Assembly (NCBI RefSeq): GCF_001051235.1
Contig: NZ_CBTJ020000027.1
Location: forward strand, 62,001 to 126,000
Length of the DNA stretch: 64,000 nt
Direction of reading: 5' to 3'
Source of the DNA: Candidatus Competibacter denitrificans Run_A_D11
GTDB lineage: Bacteria; Pseudomonadota; Gammaproteobacteria; Competibacterales; Competibacteraceae
The position numbers and the translations under genes are program-made. Within the stretch, counting starts at the first letter, position 1. Each line of letters opens with the position of its first letter. The notes beneath the pieces were generated by a model, which saw only the letters and a program-made list of their open reading frames with translations, did not search any database and had not been told where the DNA came from. Of this stretch, positions 17,157-26,835 are shown piece after piece.

Positions 17157-20100
17157 AGATCCTCGCCATTCGTGGCAAAAATATCGCCTCACTGGCTAGT
17201 GAATTTGAGCTGCGTTTCTATGAGGAGCCTCTCGTCTCAACCGGCCTATTCGCTATCTGCGGGCCGACTGGCGCCGGTAAAAGCACCCTGCTGGATGCGC
17301 TGTGCTTGGCGCTTTACAACAACACACCCCGTTTGGCTAAAGCGAGCGCACGCGGTGTCAATCTGCCGGATGTCGGCAAAGAGACCGTTACCCCACGCGA
17401 TCCAGGCAACCTATTGCGACGGGGTGCCGGTGAGGGTTATGCCGAAGTCGATTTCGTTGGCAACGATGGAATTGAATATCGGGCACGTTGGAGTGTCCGC
17501 CGCGCGCGCGGCAAAACCAGCGGTAAGCTCCAGAGCGTCGAAATGGGCCTACGGCGCTTGGATGACCAACAAACGCTCGGCAGCGGCAAAAGCGAAGTTC
17601 AGCGCGAAATCGAACAACGGCTCGGCTTGTCGTTCGAACAATTCACTCGCGCTGTACTACTAGCGCAAAACGAATTCGCCACGTTTCTGAAAACCGATGA
17701 CGATGAACGCGCCGCGCTACTGGAAACGCTGACTGGCCTAACGATCTACACCCGCCTTTCTATTCGCGCCCACGAACGCGCCAAAGTGGAACAGGAGACG
17801 CTAAGAGATTTACAACGGCAACTCGGCGACCAACAACCGCTCTCTGCCGAACTCCGCGAGCACTGGCAAAATACCCTGAATACGACTCGCGCTGAAGTGA
17901 CGACGCTAGAGCACCGAAAATCCGAACTGGCTCAGCACTTGCGCTGGCACGACCGCTGGGAGGAGCTAAAACAAACCGAGCAGCAAGCTCAAGTTGCGGT
18001 ACAAAATGCCCAAGCACTCCAACACGCGGCCCTACCTCGCCAAAACCATTTCAAGCACGTTGAAGCCGTCCAAGACGCTCGCTCCCTCATCGTCGATCTG
18101 GAGCGCGCGAACGAAGCCGTTACCACCCTCAACCAAGCAGTCTCGACTGCAGAGGAACATCTCTCCGAAGCCCAATGTACCTGCCAACAGGCAGAGGGCG
18201 CTCTCGCCCTTGCAGCACAAGCCGTCGCCACCGCTGAACTAGCCAAAACTGAGGCAAATTCGGCGCTTGAATGTGCCAAGCTCCTTGATGCCGAAATCAA
18301 TACGCTCACAACTCGCCATCAAGAAGCTGCTAAAGCTCACGACGAAGTGCGCGACAGCACCGACCAGGCAAAGCAAAAATTAACCGATACCCAAAGTAAA
18401 CATGATCAAGCCCTCATCGCACAGCGAAAGACCCAAGCGTGGTTGGCTGCCCATCATGGCTTAAAACGCTTGGCCGAAGAATGGCCTCGTTGGGATACGC
18501 TGTTCGATCAAGCCACTAAAATACAAAACGAGTTACTCGAAAACGAACGGCTCATCGCAGATCACAGCACGGAAACAGCAAAACAGCAGCAGGCGCGTGA
18601 TGCGGCAAACGAGTCGCTTAGCCAAGCCGAAATCGTGCTCCAGAATGCGGAAAACGATCTGCAAACCGCTTCTCAAGCGCTTGCTCAGTTCGATCCAGAT
18701 CAACTCGCTGAGCGCCGCACTCGCATCGACAATGATCGTGAACAACTCACCAGCGCCGAGCGGTTATGGGTAGCCTTAACCAGTACAATGGCTCGACAGC
18801 AAGAGCTGAGCAGCGAGTCTGTCCACCTACAGGAAAAGCTGGCCGGTACTGAAAGCGAGCTGGTGCACATTGCCACGGTAAAACCACAAACCATCGCCCG
18901 GCTGGAACAGGCGAAACAATCGCTCACTATCGCCGAAGCCGCCTGTGCCAAAAGCGTCGAGACCCTAAGAGAACAATTGCAGACCGATACACCTTGTCCG
19001 GTCTGCGGTGCGACCAAACACCCCTACGCCTTGGGCGATGCGCCCTCCCGCGCCATGCTGGCTGATTTGGAACTACAAGTGGAAACCTGTCGTCAAGCAG
19101 TCGCCGATCTGGACAGTCAAACTGCGACAGCGCAGGCTAACAGAGACAACAGTCAACAGCGTTTGCGCGAACTGACGACCGAACAGAGCAAGTTCACCGG
19201 CGTCATTCAAAAAAATACCGCAGAGCTACAAGCCCATCCACTAGCAGCCACGCTTGATTCTATTCAACCGGCCGACCGTGCAGCCTGGTTTGCTGAGTAC
19301 CATCAATTCGTTAATCAACATCTGATAAAGCTTAAAGCGGAGGAAACCACTCATCGGCAGGCTGGTAAAAAGAAAACGACGGCGCAAGACGTGCGCGACC
19401 GCGCCCATGGACAACAAGCAACGGCACGAGATGCGTTAAACCAAGCCCAGATTCAGTTCGACCGCACCATTCAGATTCTGCAAGCCGCAACGGCTCGCCA
19501 CAACGAAATCACCAAACGGCTGAACGCCTTATTGCTTGAACTGAGCGCAGTAGGTAACGACCCCGATTGGCAACAGGCTTGGCGCACCGATCCGTTGGCG
19601 TATCATCGCAGCCAGCAGCAACACGCTGAACAGTGGCGCAGCCAGCAAAAACGTGTCGAACAACTCACAGCCGATCTCAGTGGTCTCGCTATCGAAATCA
19701 GCGGCTTTACTCGCATCGTCGAAGAAAAAACCAGGCAACTGAACCGTGCCGCTGAGGAATTTGCCAAGCTTGACCAACAGCTTGCAGAAAAACACGGCCA
19801 ACGGCAGAGCTTGTTCGAGGGCCGTTCAGTAGCGGAGGTGGAAGCCGCATTGGCTGATGCGATTGCAAACACCAAGACCCAATACCAACAGAAAGACACG
19901 GATCGCCAAGCTGCTACCAATGCCCAGGCCAGCGCTAGCGCCATACTGATGCAAACCCAGGACGCTGCCAGCAAGAGCCGACAAACCGCCGAGCAAGCGA
20001 GTGCCGTATTGGAGCGCTGGATCGACCAATTCACCATCAGTCACCCCGCCGAACCGGTCGATAGAGAGCGACTGCAAACGCTGCTCTCGCACGACAAGGC

Positions 20101-20890
20101 TTGGCTCACGCAAGAGCGTGCGGCATTACAAGAGCTAGCTGATGCCGTTCGCGACGCAGAAACCACGCTGCGCGAACGGCAATCGCAGCGGCTGGATCAC
20201 GAACGTCAACGGGCCAGTTCGGAGTCGAAGGAGTCGATTGAAGTCGAGCAAACTCAAATCACCGATGATCTTGAACGCGCCAAACAGCGGGTGACTGAAG
20301 CCGAACTCCATTTGCGGCAAGACGACGAGCGCCGCCAACGAAACTCTGCTTTAGAACATGCTATCGCAGATCAAGACGCCAAGGCCAAGCGCTGGAATGA
20401 TTTGGATGACTTAATCGGTTCTGCTAAAGGCCATAAATTCCGCGATTACGCGCAAGGCTTCACCCTTGATATCCTGCTTGGCTATGCCAATCACCATTTG
20501 CACGACCTTAGCCGCCGCTACCGATTGGAGCGAGTCGAAAATAGCTTGGCTTTGATGGTCATTGATCAGGATATGGGTGACGAGCACCGCTCGGTGCACT
20601 CGCTCTCCGGCGGCGAATCCTTCCTGGTCTCTCTGGCGCTGGCGCTCGGCCTCGCGTCGCTCTCTTCCAATCGGGTTCGCGTGGAATCACTGTTCATCGA
20701 CGAAGGCTTCGGCAGTCTGGACGCTGAAACCTTGCGCGTGGCAATGGATGCTCTGGACAATCTACAAGCCCAGGGTCGCAAGGTGGGCGTCATCTCCCAT
20801 CTTCAGGAAATGACCGAACGGATCGGCGTACAAATCCAGGTACGCCGTCAGTCGGGAGGAAAAAGCTGCGTCGAAGTCGCTGAATTCTAA
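17153..20890 (+). CDS. sbcC: Exonuclease subunit SbcC
   Basis: This is the Rad50-like SMC-type ATPase that pairs with SbcD. The protein has 1245 residues. Walker A is GPTGAGKS (37-44). Two long coiled-coil arms rich in Gln, Glu and Ala flank the zinc-hook motif CPVC (615-618). The signature LSGGES is at 1151-1156, followed by Walker B in LFIDEGFGSLD. It is longer than the roughly 1050-residue E. coli protein, the extra length being in the coiled coil. It ends seven bases from the convergent yoaA stop, leaving almost no room for a terminator. Confidence 0.95.
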   Translation: MKILAIRGKNIASLASEFELRFYEEPLVSTGLFAICGPTGAGKSTLLDALCLALYNNTPRLAKASARGVNLPDVGKETVTPRDPGNLLRRGAGEGYAEVDFVGNDGIEYRARWSVRRARGKTSGKLQSVEMGLRRLDDQQTLGSGKSEVQREIEQRLGLSFEQFTRAVLLAQNEFATFLKTDDDERAALLETLTGLTIYTRLSIRAHERAKVEQETLRDLQRQLGDQQPLSAELREHWQNTLNTTRAEVTTLEHRKSELAQHLRWHDRWEELKQTEQQAQVAVQNAQALQHAALPRQNHFKHVEAVQDARSLIVDLERANEAVTTLNQAVSTAEEHLSEAQCTCQQAEGALALAAQAVATAELAKTEANSALECAKLLDAEINTLTTRHQEAAKAHDEVRDSTDQAKQKLTDTQSKHDQALIAQRKTQAWLAAHHGLKRLAEEWPRWDTLFDQATKIQNELLENERLIADHSTETAKQQQARDAANESLSQAEIVLQNAENDLQTASQALAQFDPDQLAERRTRIDNDREQLTSAERLWVALTSTMARQQELSSESVHLQEKLAGTESELVHIATVKPQTIARLEQAKQSLTIAEAACAKSVETLREQLQTDTPCPVCGATKHPYALGDAPSRAMLADLELQVETCRQAVADLDSQTATAQANRDNSQQRLRELTTEQSKFTGVIQKNTAELQAHPLAATLDSIQPADRAAWFAEYHQFVNQHLIKLKAEETTHRQAGKKKTTAQDVRDRAHGQQATARDALNQAQIQFDRTIQILQAATARHNEITKRLNALLLELSAVGNDPDWQQAWRTDPLAYHRSQQQHAEQWRSQQKRVEQLTADLSGLAIEISGFTRIVEEKTRQLNRAAEEFAKLDQQLAEKHGQRQSLFEGRSVAEVEAALADAIANTKTQYQQKDTDRQAATNAQASASAILMQTQDAASKSRQTAEQASAVLERWIDQFTISHPAEPVDRERLQTLLSHDKAWLTQERAALQELADAVRDAETTLRERQSQRLDHERQRASSESKESIEVEQTQITDDLERAKQRVTEAELHLRQDDERRQRNSALEHAIADQDAKAKRWNDLDDLIGSAKGHKFRDYAQGFTLDILLGYANHHLHDLSRRYRLERVENSLALMVIDQDMGDEHRSVHSLSGGESFLVSLALALGLASLSSNRVRVESLFIDEGFGSLDAETLRVAMDALDNLQAQGRKVGVISHLQEMTERIGVQIQVRRQSGGKSCVEVAEF

Positions 20891-20897
20891 CCGGTCG

Positions 20898-22832
20898 CTA
20901 TTGGCCGAAAAATGCCTCTACCCGCTGCAAATCGCGGGTTCGCGGCATGGGCGGCAAGCTGTCCAAAAAGACGCGCCCATAGGATTTGCTGATCACGCGC
21001 GGATCGCCCAACACCAAGACCCCGCGATCCGTCACGTCCCGAATCAGCCGTCCAGCCCCTTGCTTGAGAGCGATCACCGCCTGGGGCAGTTGATAACTCA
21101 CAAACGGGTCATCGCCCTGCCGGCGCAGAGATTCAATGCGCGCTTGCAAGACCGGATCACCGGGCGCGGCGAATGGCAACCGGTCGATCACCACGCAAGA
21201 CAGTGCCTCGCCACGCACATCGACCCCTTCCCAGAAACTGGCAGTGCCCAACAACACCGCGTTACCCAGCGCCCGAAATTCACGCAGCAACGCCGCCTTC
21301 GGTGCCTGGCCTTGGATCAACAGCGGATAGTCCATACGCCCTACCAACCAGCCTGCCGCCTCCTGCAACGCTCGGTGGCTGGTAAACAGGAGAAACGCCC
21401 GTCCCCGGCTGGCGAACAACACCGGCAATACAGCCTCCAGCAAGGCGGCGGTATACTGCGGCGAGGCTGGATCGGGTAAGCCTGTGGGGTGGTAGAGCAA
21501 CGTATTGCCGACGAAATCAAACGGGCTATCCAAGCGCAAAGCGTCGTAATCGTCTAATCCCAACCGGGCCGCAAAATGGGTGAACGCATCGCCAACCGCC
21601 AACGTCGCTGACGTAAAAACCCAAGCGCTGGGCTGCGTTCCCAATCGGGCACGAAAGGTGTGGGCAATGTCGAGCGGTGTTAAGCTCAAACCAAATCCAC
21701 GCCCGCGCGTCTCTAGCCAGCGCACGCTATCCGGCTGTTCTTCCATCCCGGTTAATAACGCCAAACGTGCCGCTAAATCCTCGCTACGCCGATAGCAACT
21801 CTCTAACCCTTTGCCGCGTGGGGCCGCTTCTTTGAGCGCTTCGCGTAACCGCTCCAGCGCGTCGGTCGTCCTCTCAACGGCTTCACGAATCGATGACCGA
21901 CCGGCCACCTCCCGCCACAATACCCGACGATCCCCTAAACCGAGCGCCTCGCGCAACATCGCCACCGCCGGGTCCAGCGCTTCAGCCCGCCGCCGCAAAT
22001 CCACAAAATCCGCTGCGTCACGCAACTGCTCGACCACGGTATCGCGGGCAAGCTCGCTTAATTGATACCCGCTCAAGGATTTACCGAAGAAATGGCTGGC
22101 GATTTCCGGTAGTTGGTGCGCCTCGTCGAGAATCACGATCTCCGCACCTGGCAGCAGCTCGGCAAAACCAGTTTCCCTAAGCGCCATGTCAGCGCAAAAC
22201 AAATGATGGTTGATGATCAATACATCGGCTGCCGATGCTTCGCGGCGAGCCTTGGCAAGAAAGCAGTCAGAGAATTGCGGGCAGTCTTGCCCCAAGCAAT
22301 TATCAACGGTCGATGTTACGCGCGGCCAGAGTGCCGAGGTTTCCGATACCTCGGCCAGTTCGGCAATGTCACCGTAGCGGGTACGGCGTGCCCAAGCCCG
22401 CACACGGCGCAGATCGGCCACCTGTTCGCGGGTAGCCAACCGGCCGCTCTCTTCGATGGTTTGTAAGCGGTACCGGCACAGGTAATTGCTGCGTCCCTTC
22501 AAAAGGGCGATTCGCGCCGAAACCGCCAACGCGCGCCGGACGACGGGTAAATCCAGCTGATAAAGCTGATCTTGCAGATGGCGGGTACCGGTGGAAATGA
22601 TGACCCGAGCACCGGCCAATAACGCCGGCACCAGATAAGCGTAGGTTTTACCGGTGCCGGTACCGGCTTCGACGACCAGCATCCGGTTCTCCGCCAAGGC
22701 GGTGGCAACCGCTTCGGCCATTTTCTGCTGGGACAGGCGTGGTGCGAAGCCAGGGATCTGTTTGGCCAGGGGACCCTTTGGCCCCAGGAGTGCGGCGACG
22801 GTCGAGGTGGCGTGCGTTGCCAGGACCGCCAA
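20898..22832 (-). CDS. yoaA: DinG-family ATP-dependent helicase YoaA
   Basis: A 644-residue XPD/DinG-type 5'-3' helicase. Walker A is AGTGTGKT (56-63). Four cysteines, C119, C179, C184 and C190, are spaced as in the iron-sulfur cluster of the family. The DEAH box is at 236-239, and helicase motif VI is QGAGRLIR near the C-terminus. E. coli YoaA has about the same length and works with the chi subunit of DNA polymerase III. The start is a TTG: an in-frame stop lies two codons upstream and no ATG/GTG occurs before residue 38. The TTG begins three bases after the lipoprotein stop, so translation is probably coupled to that gene. Confidence 0.9.
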   Translation of the reverse strand: MAVLATHATSTVAALLGPKGPLAKQIPGFAPRLSQQKMAEAVATALAENRMLVVEAGTGTGKTYAYLVPALLAGARVIISTGTRHLQDQLYQLDLPVVRRALAVSARIALLKGRSNYLCRYRLQTIEESGRLATREQVADLRRVRAWARRTRYGDIAELAEVSETSALWPRVTSTVDNCLGQDCPQFSDCFLAKARREASAADVLIINHHLFCADMALRETGFAELLPGAEIVILDEAHQLPEIASHFFGKSLSGYQLSELARDTVVEQLRDAADFVDLRRRAEALDPAVAMLREALGLGDRRVLWREVAGRSSIREAVERTTDALERLREALKEAAPRGKGLESCYRRSEDLAARLALLTGMEEQPDSVRWLETRGRGFGLSLTPLDIAHTFRARLGTQPSAWVFTSATLAVGDAFTHFAARLGLDDYDALRLDSPFDFVGNTLLYHPTGLPDPASPQYTAALLEAVLPVLFASRGRAFLLFTSHRALQEAAGWLVGRMDYPLLIQGQAPKAALLREFRALGNAVLLGTASFWEGVDVRGEALSCVVIDRLPFAAPGDPVLQARIESLRRQGDDPFVSYQLPQAVIALKQGAGRLIRDVTDRGVLVLGDPRVISKSYGRVFLDSLPPMPRTRDLQRVEAFFGQ

Positions 22833-22835
22833 TCC

Positions 22836-23882
22836 TCAATGAGACAACTGTACGGCGTGGGCTTCCGCCTCCTCGGCACCGGCCCTGTTTCCGGCAGCCT
22901 TCCGCGAGGCACCGATCAATTTCCAATTACGGGCTTGCAGCGCCCGATTATCACCAGCCAGGTTATTGGATTTGGTCGCAAGCGATTCGGCCTGCTGGTA
23001 CTGGCCTTGATGCAGCCGGATTTGCGCCAGATCATACCAGATGCCAGCGTTGCGCGGCTCAATGCGTAGCGCACGCTCCAACGCGGCACCCGCTTTATCC
23101 AACTGTTTGCTCTTCACGTATTTGTCGGCGCTTTCCAGTAGGGCGACGACCGCCTGATTGCCCTCACGAGAAATCTCTGCGGGCGGTAAATCGGCCGGTG
23201 GGGTAGCCGGCGCCGTAGGCCGAGCGGGCCGTGCTACGGGAACAGGGGCCGGCGCCGGTTCTGGCGTCGAGGCAGCGGGGGGGGTCGTCATGGCCACCGT
23301 GGCATTGGCTGGAGCAGGCGCACCGGTCGGTGCGGCGGGTACCGGGTTGGGGGCCGGCGGCATGGGCGGCGCGGTCGGTGGCTTGATGGTCGGTGCCGCC
23401 GGCGGTACGACCGCCACTTGAGGCTCTGGCAAAGAACCCGGCGCCGTGGTATTGGATCGCCTGGTCGGTGCAGCGGCAGCGCCCGGTGGATAGCTGGGCG
23501 GCCGGTACTCCGCACCCGCATAGGGCGCAGGGCTTGGCTGGCTATAGGTCGGCTCAGGCTGAGCAGGATAAGGCTGCGGTGCTACGCCATTACCGGGATC
23601 GGCATAAGTCGGAACCGGGGCTGTTGGTTGATAAGTGTCGGTGATGGCTGGATCAGCGGATGCGTACTCTCTCGGCAGCAACGGATCTTCCTCAGGCAGC
23701 GGCTCAAGCGGCGCTTGCGGCGGCGGATAGGGCTGCGGCGGTCGGCGCGCGGTACGATCCACCACCGGAGCCTTGGGAGTCCGTTTGCTGGTATTGGATT
23801 GAGAGTAATAGGGCATGGTACCGCAAGCCGTGATTGATACCATCGCCAGCGCACTCAGCCAGGCTTTATACAATGTCTTCAT
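22836..23882 (-). CDS. Proline-rich lipoprotein with C-terminal TPR domain
   Basis: A 348-residue protein. The signal peptide ends in the lipobox ITAC (17-20), so Cys20 should be lipidated. Residues about 35-230 are a Pro/Ala/Thr-rich linker with repeated YPPP, PAPAP and PTAP patterns. The last 100 residues form tetratricopeptide-like helices (ALERALRIEPRNAGIWYDLA and LHQGQYQQAESLA). It is probably an outer-membrane or periplasmic scaffold. The linker contains a run of eight C bases on the coding strand (23277-23284). It directly precedes yoaA. Confidence 0.75.
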   Translation of the reverse strand: MKTLYKAWLSALAMVSITACGTMPYYSQSNTSKRTPKAPVVDRTARRPPQPYPPPQAPLEPLPEEDPLLPREYASADPAITDTYQPTAPVPTYADPGNGVAPQPYPAQPEPTYSQPSPAPYAGAEYRPPSYPPGAAAAPTRRSNTTAPGSLPEPQVAVVPPAAPTIKPPTAPPMPPAPNPVPAAPTGAPAPANATVAMTTPPAASTPEPAPAPVPVARPARPTAPATPPADLPPAEISREGNQAVVALLESADKYVKSKQLDKAGAALERALRIEPRNAGIWYDLAQIRLHQGQYQQAESLATKSNNLAGDNRALQARNWKLIGASRKAAGNRAGAEEAEAHAVQLSH

Positions 23883-24054
23883 TCGGTTTTCCTCTCACGG
23901 ACTCGGCGGTTCGGGCCGATGACCGGCGAATCGCAACGCCATCGGCCAATGATTTTACTCTACCTTTTCGTCATCCGTATCGCCGCATAGCCAATAACGC
24001 AATCCGCGCCACTGCGCTACATCAAGCTATTCAGTGTTAAAGTCGGCGCACTCG

Positions 24055-26592
24055 TCATTCCATCAGGTTCTGGAAAAAGTCGCTCGCCTCTCCCGAATCC
24101 CGCTCAGCACCTCTCTGGCGTGAGGAGCGACCGCCACCATCACTACTACCGCCACCGCCACTCTCAGATCGCTTGGCAACCTGCCGTACTGGCGGTGGAC
24201 TGCCGCAGGAACCCGAACTCTGTGGTTCCGATCCGGCCAGAAACGGTACTCGCTGCCCGATCCGGCATCCTTGGCTGAGTCGCAAACCGTTACGGGGATT
24301 AACCCATACTTCCTCGACCCCGGCTGGGGGTGGTGCATCCAGCGGTTCGAGCTTCAAGCCGGCCATCAAATTCATCCACACCCGTAAGGCACCGCTTGCA
24401 CCGCTGAACCCGGTCGGCTTGTTATCATCACGCCCTAACCAGACTACGGCCAAACGGTCGCCACTAAACCCGGCAAACCAGGAATCACGATAATCATCGG
24501 TGGTACCGGTCTTACCGGCGATGTTCAAATCTGGCGACAGTTTGCTTTTCATAGCGCTGGCCGTTCCCGCTTTTACCACCTGTTGCATGGCGTTAGTCAC
24601 CAGGTAAGCCGGCCCTGGATCGACCGCCTTCTCCACTTCCAAGGCGTAATGTTGCAGCGAACGGCCATTGGCATCGGTCACTTCGCGGATCGCGCGCAGC
24701 GGGATGCGGAATCCACCGCTGGCAATGCCCTCGTAAACTTGCGCGATCTCGAACGGTGACATGTCCACCCCACCCAACAACAGCGACGGATAAGGCGGCA
24801 GATCCCGGTCAAGCCCCAGCCGCTGGAGCATTTTCACCACGTTAATCACATCCATGTCCAAACCCACCCGTACCGCCGGAACATTGTAGGAGCGGGCTAA
24901 AGCATCGCGCAGAGTGACCCGACCGTGATAGCGCCGGTCGTAGTTGGCCGGCGCCCAACGCCGGCCACCCTGGGTATAGACCAACCGGCTATCGTTCAAC
25001 AGGGTGGTCAGGGTATAGCGGTCGGGGTGCTCCAGTGCGGTCAAATAAACCACTGGCTTGAGCAGCGAGCCAGCCAGCCGCTGGGCATCCAACGCTCGAT
25101 TAAAACCGATAGTTTTCGGTTCGCGGTCGCCGACCAGGGCCAGCACTTCGCCGCTGGGGGTGTCGGCGATGATCGCGGCCCCCTGCAAGGGCCGCGCTCT
25201 GGGCTGGCTGCGCTCCAACGCCGGCAGACTGTTCTCCAGCGTGTTCTCGGCGGTAGCCTGGATGCGCGGATCGAGCGTGGTGAAAACCCGCAGCCCTTCT
25301 GTCACCAAATCTTCCGCTTTGTAGTATTCGCGCAACTGCCGCTGCACCAGATCGAGAAAGCCCGGATACGCTGTGATGCCGTTACTGGCTTTGGGCGTGA
25401 CATCCAGAGCCGTTTCCTTGGCAAGTACCGCATCCTCCGCGCTGATCAGATTTTGCTCGACCATCACATCAAGCACCAGCGCACGCCGCTCCTTGGCGCG
25501 ATCCGGGTGCTTGCGCGGATCATAGAGTGACGGCCCCTTCACCAATCCCACCAACAACGCTAATTGATGCAGTTCCAGCTCTTCAAGCGGGACGCCGAAA
25601 TAAAACAAACTGGCCAAACCGAAACCGTGGATCGACCGGCTGCCATCCTGCCCCAGATAGAGGGCATTAGAGTAGGCTTCCAGGATGTCGTCCTTGCCGT
25701 AGCGCGAATCAATCAAAACCGCCATCAGCACTTCGTTAATCTTGCGTTTCAGAGTGCGCTCGTTGCTCAGGAACAGATTTTTCACCAATTGCTGAGTGAG
25801 CGTACTACCACCCTGCACAGTGCGCCCGGCCCGCAAGTTGGCCAGTAATGCCCGGAAGATACCCTTGGGGTTAACCCCAGCGTGCTCGAAAAACGACCGA
25901 TCTTCGACCGCCAGCAACGTATCCACCAAAACCGGTGGTAAATCCTTGCCTTTCAGCAGGATGCGGTCTTCATAGCGGGAGGGATAGATACCGGCGATTT
26001 CGGGAGGATCAAGCCGTAGCAAGCCGGGTTTTTCCCGCTCATCCAAGCTCAGTAGATCGACCAGGATATTACCCGCGAACACGACCCGGATCTTGCGCAC
26101 CGGCTCGGTGCCGTCCCAGAAGGTAAAATCGCGGGTCATCACCTCGAACGTCTCACCCTGCCGTAGATAACTACCCGCCTTGGAGGGTGATTCAGCACCA
26201 CCTGGCGGCGGTACGCACGCTTCTGCGGGCGGGGTTTTCGGCTTACGGCGCAATCGGCGCTTACCATTATCGCTGGGCGGAGGGGTCGGCTCTATCGGGC
26301 AATTCACATCGCGATAATTCAACAGCTTAAGCTCACGTTCCAGGTTATCGGCGCTCAGCGCCATTCCTTCAAACAGCTCCAACGGTCGCGCATAGACTTT
26401 GGCCGGCATCGCCCAGCGTTTTTGATCGAATTCAGCGCGGATCACCGCATCCAAATACAGCATGTAAATCCCCAGCCCGAACGCTCCTAACAGCGCCCCA
26501 CCCAGGGTGAGCGAGAAGATGAGCGAAAATAGCGAGCGCACTGCGCGTATCGGGCGTTTCTTAGCGGTGCCGGACGATTGACGTATGGCCAT
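24055..26592 (-). CDS. mrcB: Penicillin-binding protein 1B
   Basis: A bifunctional peptidoglycan synthase of 845 residues. A basic cytoplasmic start and one membrane helix (about 20-48) precede the UB2H region. That region carries an unusual Pro/Lys/Arg-rich insert (about 98-138, with KRRLRRKPK) absent from E. coli PBP1b. The glycosyltransferase domain has EDRSFFEH (E230) and GGSTLTQQLVKNL. The transpeptidase domain has SLLK (S509, K512), SYN in RSYNVPAVRVG, and KTGTT. The C-terminal 50 residues are Ser/Gly-rich. It is divergent from the PfkB kinase gene. Confidence 0.92.
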   Translation of the reverse strand: MAIRQSSGTAKKRPIRAVRSLFSLIFSLTLGGALLGAFGLGIYMLYLDAVIRAEFDQKRWAMPAKVYARPLELFEGMALSADNLERELKLLNYRDVNCPIEPTPPPSDNGKRRLRRKPKTPPAEACVPPPGGAESPSKAGSYLRQGETFEVMTRDFTFWDGTEPVRKIRVVFAGNILVDLLSLDEREKPGLLRLDPPEIAGIYPSRYEDRILLKGKDLPPVLVDTLLAVEDRSFFEHAGVNPKGIFRALLANLRAGRTVQGGSTLTQQLVKNLFLSNERTLKRKINEVLMAVLIDSRYGKDDILEAYSNALYLGQDGSRSIHGFGLASLFYFGVPLEELELHQLALLVGLVKGPSLYDPRKHPDRAKERRALVLDVMVEQNLISAEDAVLAKETALDVTPKASNGITAYPGFLDLVQRQLREYYKAEDLVTEGLRVFTTLDPRIQATAENTLENSLPALERSQPRARPLQGAAIIADTPSGEVLALVGDREPKTIGFNRALDAQRLAGSLLKPVVYLTALEHPDRYTLTTLLNDSRLVYTQGGRRWAPANYDRRYHGRVTLRDALARSYNVPAVRVGLDMDVINVVKMLQRLGLDRDLPPYPSLLLGGVDMSPFEIAQVYEGIASGGFRIPLRAIREVTDANGRSLQHYALEVEKAVDPGPAYLVTNAMQQVVKAGTASAMKSKLSPDLNIAGKTGTTDDYRDSWFAGFSGDRLAVVWLGRDDNKPTGFSGASGALRVWMNLMAGLKLEPLDAPPPAGVEEVWVNPRNGLRLSQGCRIGQRVPFLAGSEPQSSGSCGSPPPVRQVAKRSESGGGGSSDGGGRSSRQRGAERDSGEASDFFQNLME

Positions 26593-26650
26593 ACCTTTCC
26601 CAGTTAATTCTCAGTCCACCCATAGCGGGCAGCGTGCAAACTACCTTACC

Positions 26651-26674
26651 CAAAAACCCCAAACGTGGGTTTTT
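26651..26674. promoter_or_regulatory. AT-flanked hairpin between mrcB and the PfkB gene
   Basis: AAAAACCCC (26652-26660) and GGGTTTTT (26667-26674) form a hairpin with a 7-base loop and poly-A/poly-T flanks. In form it is a bidirectional intrinsic terminator, but the two adjacent genes are divergent, so no gene ends here. It could attenuate one of the leaders, bind a regulator, or end an unseen antisense RNA. Confidence 0.45.
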
Positions 26675-26835
26675 AGGGATTTTAACAGCCTAAAGAAGCG
26701 CAATGGCTATTATTCGCAGACCGTTCGCTGCCCCAAATAGTCGGCAAACAATTGCCAAGAAACACGGAGCCAATGTCTGGCCACTTAACCGCAGGGCCTT
26801 ATAATCCACTTTTCGCTACCATGGCAACCGGGGGG

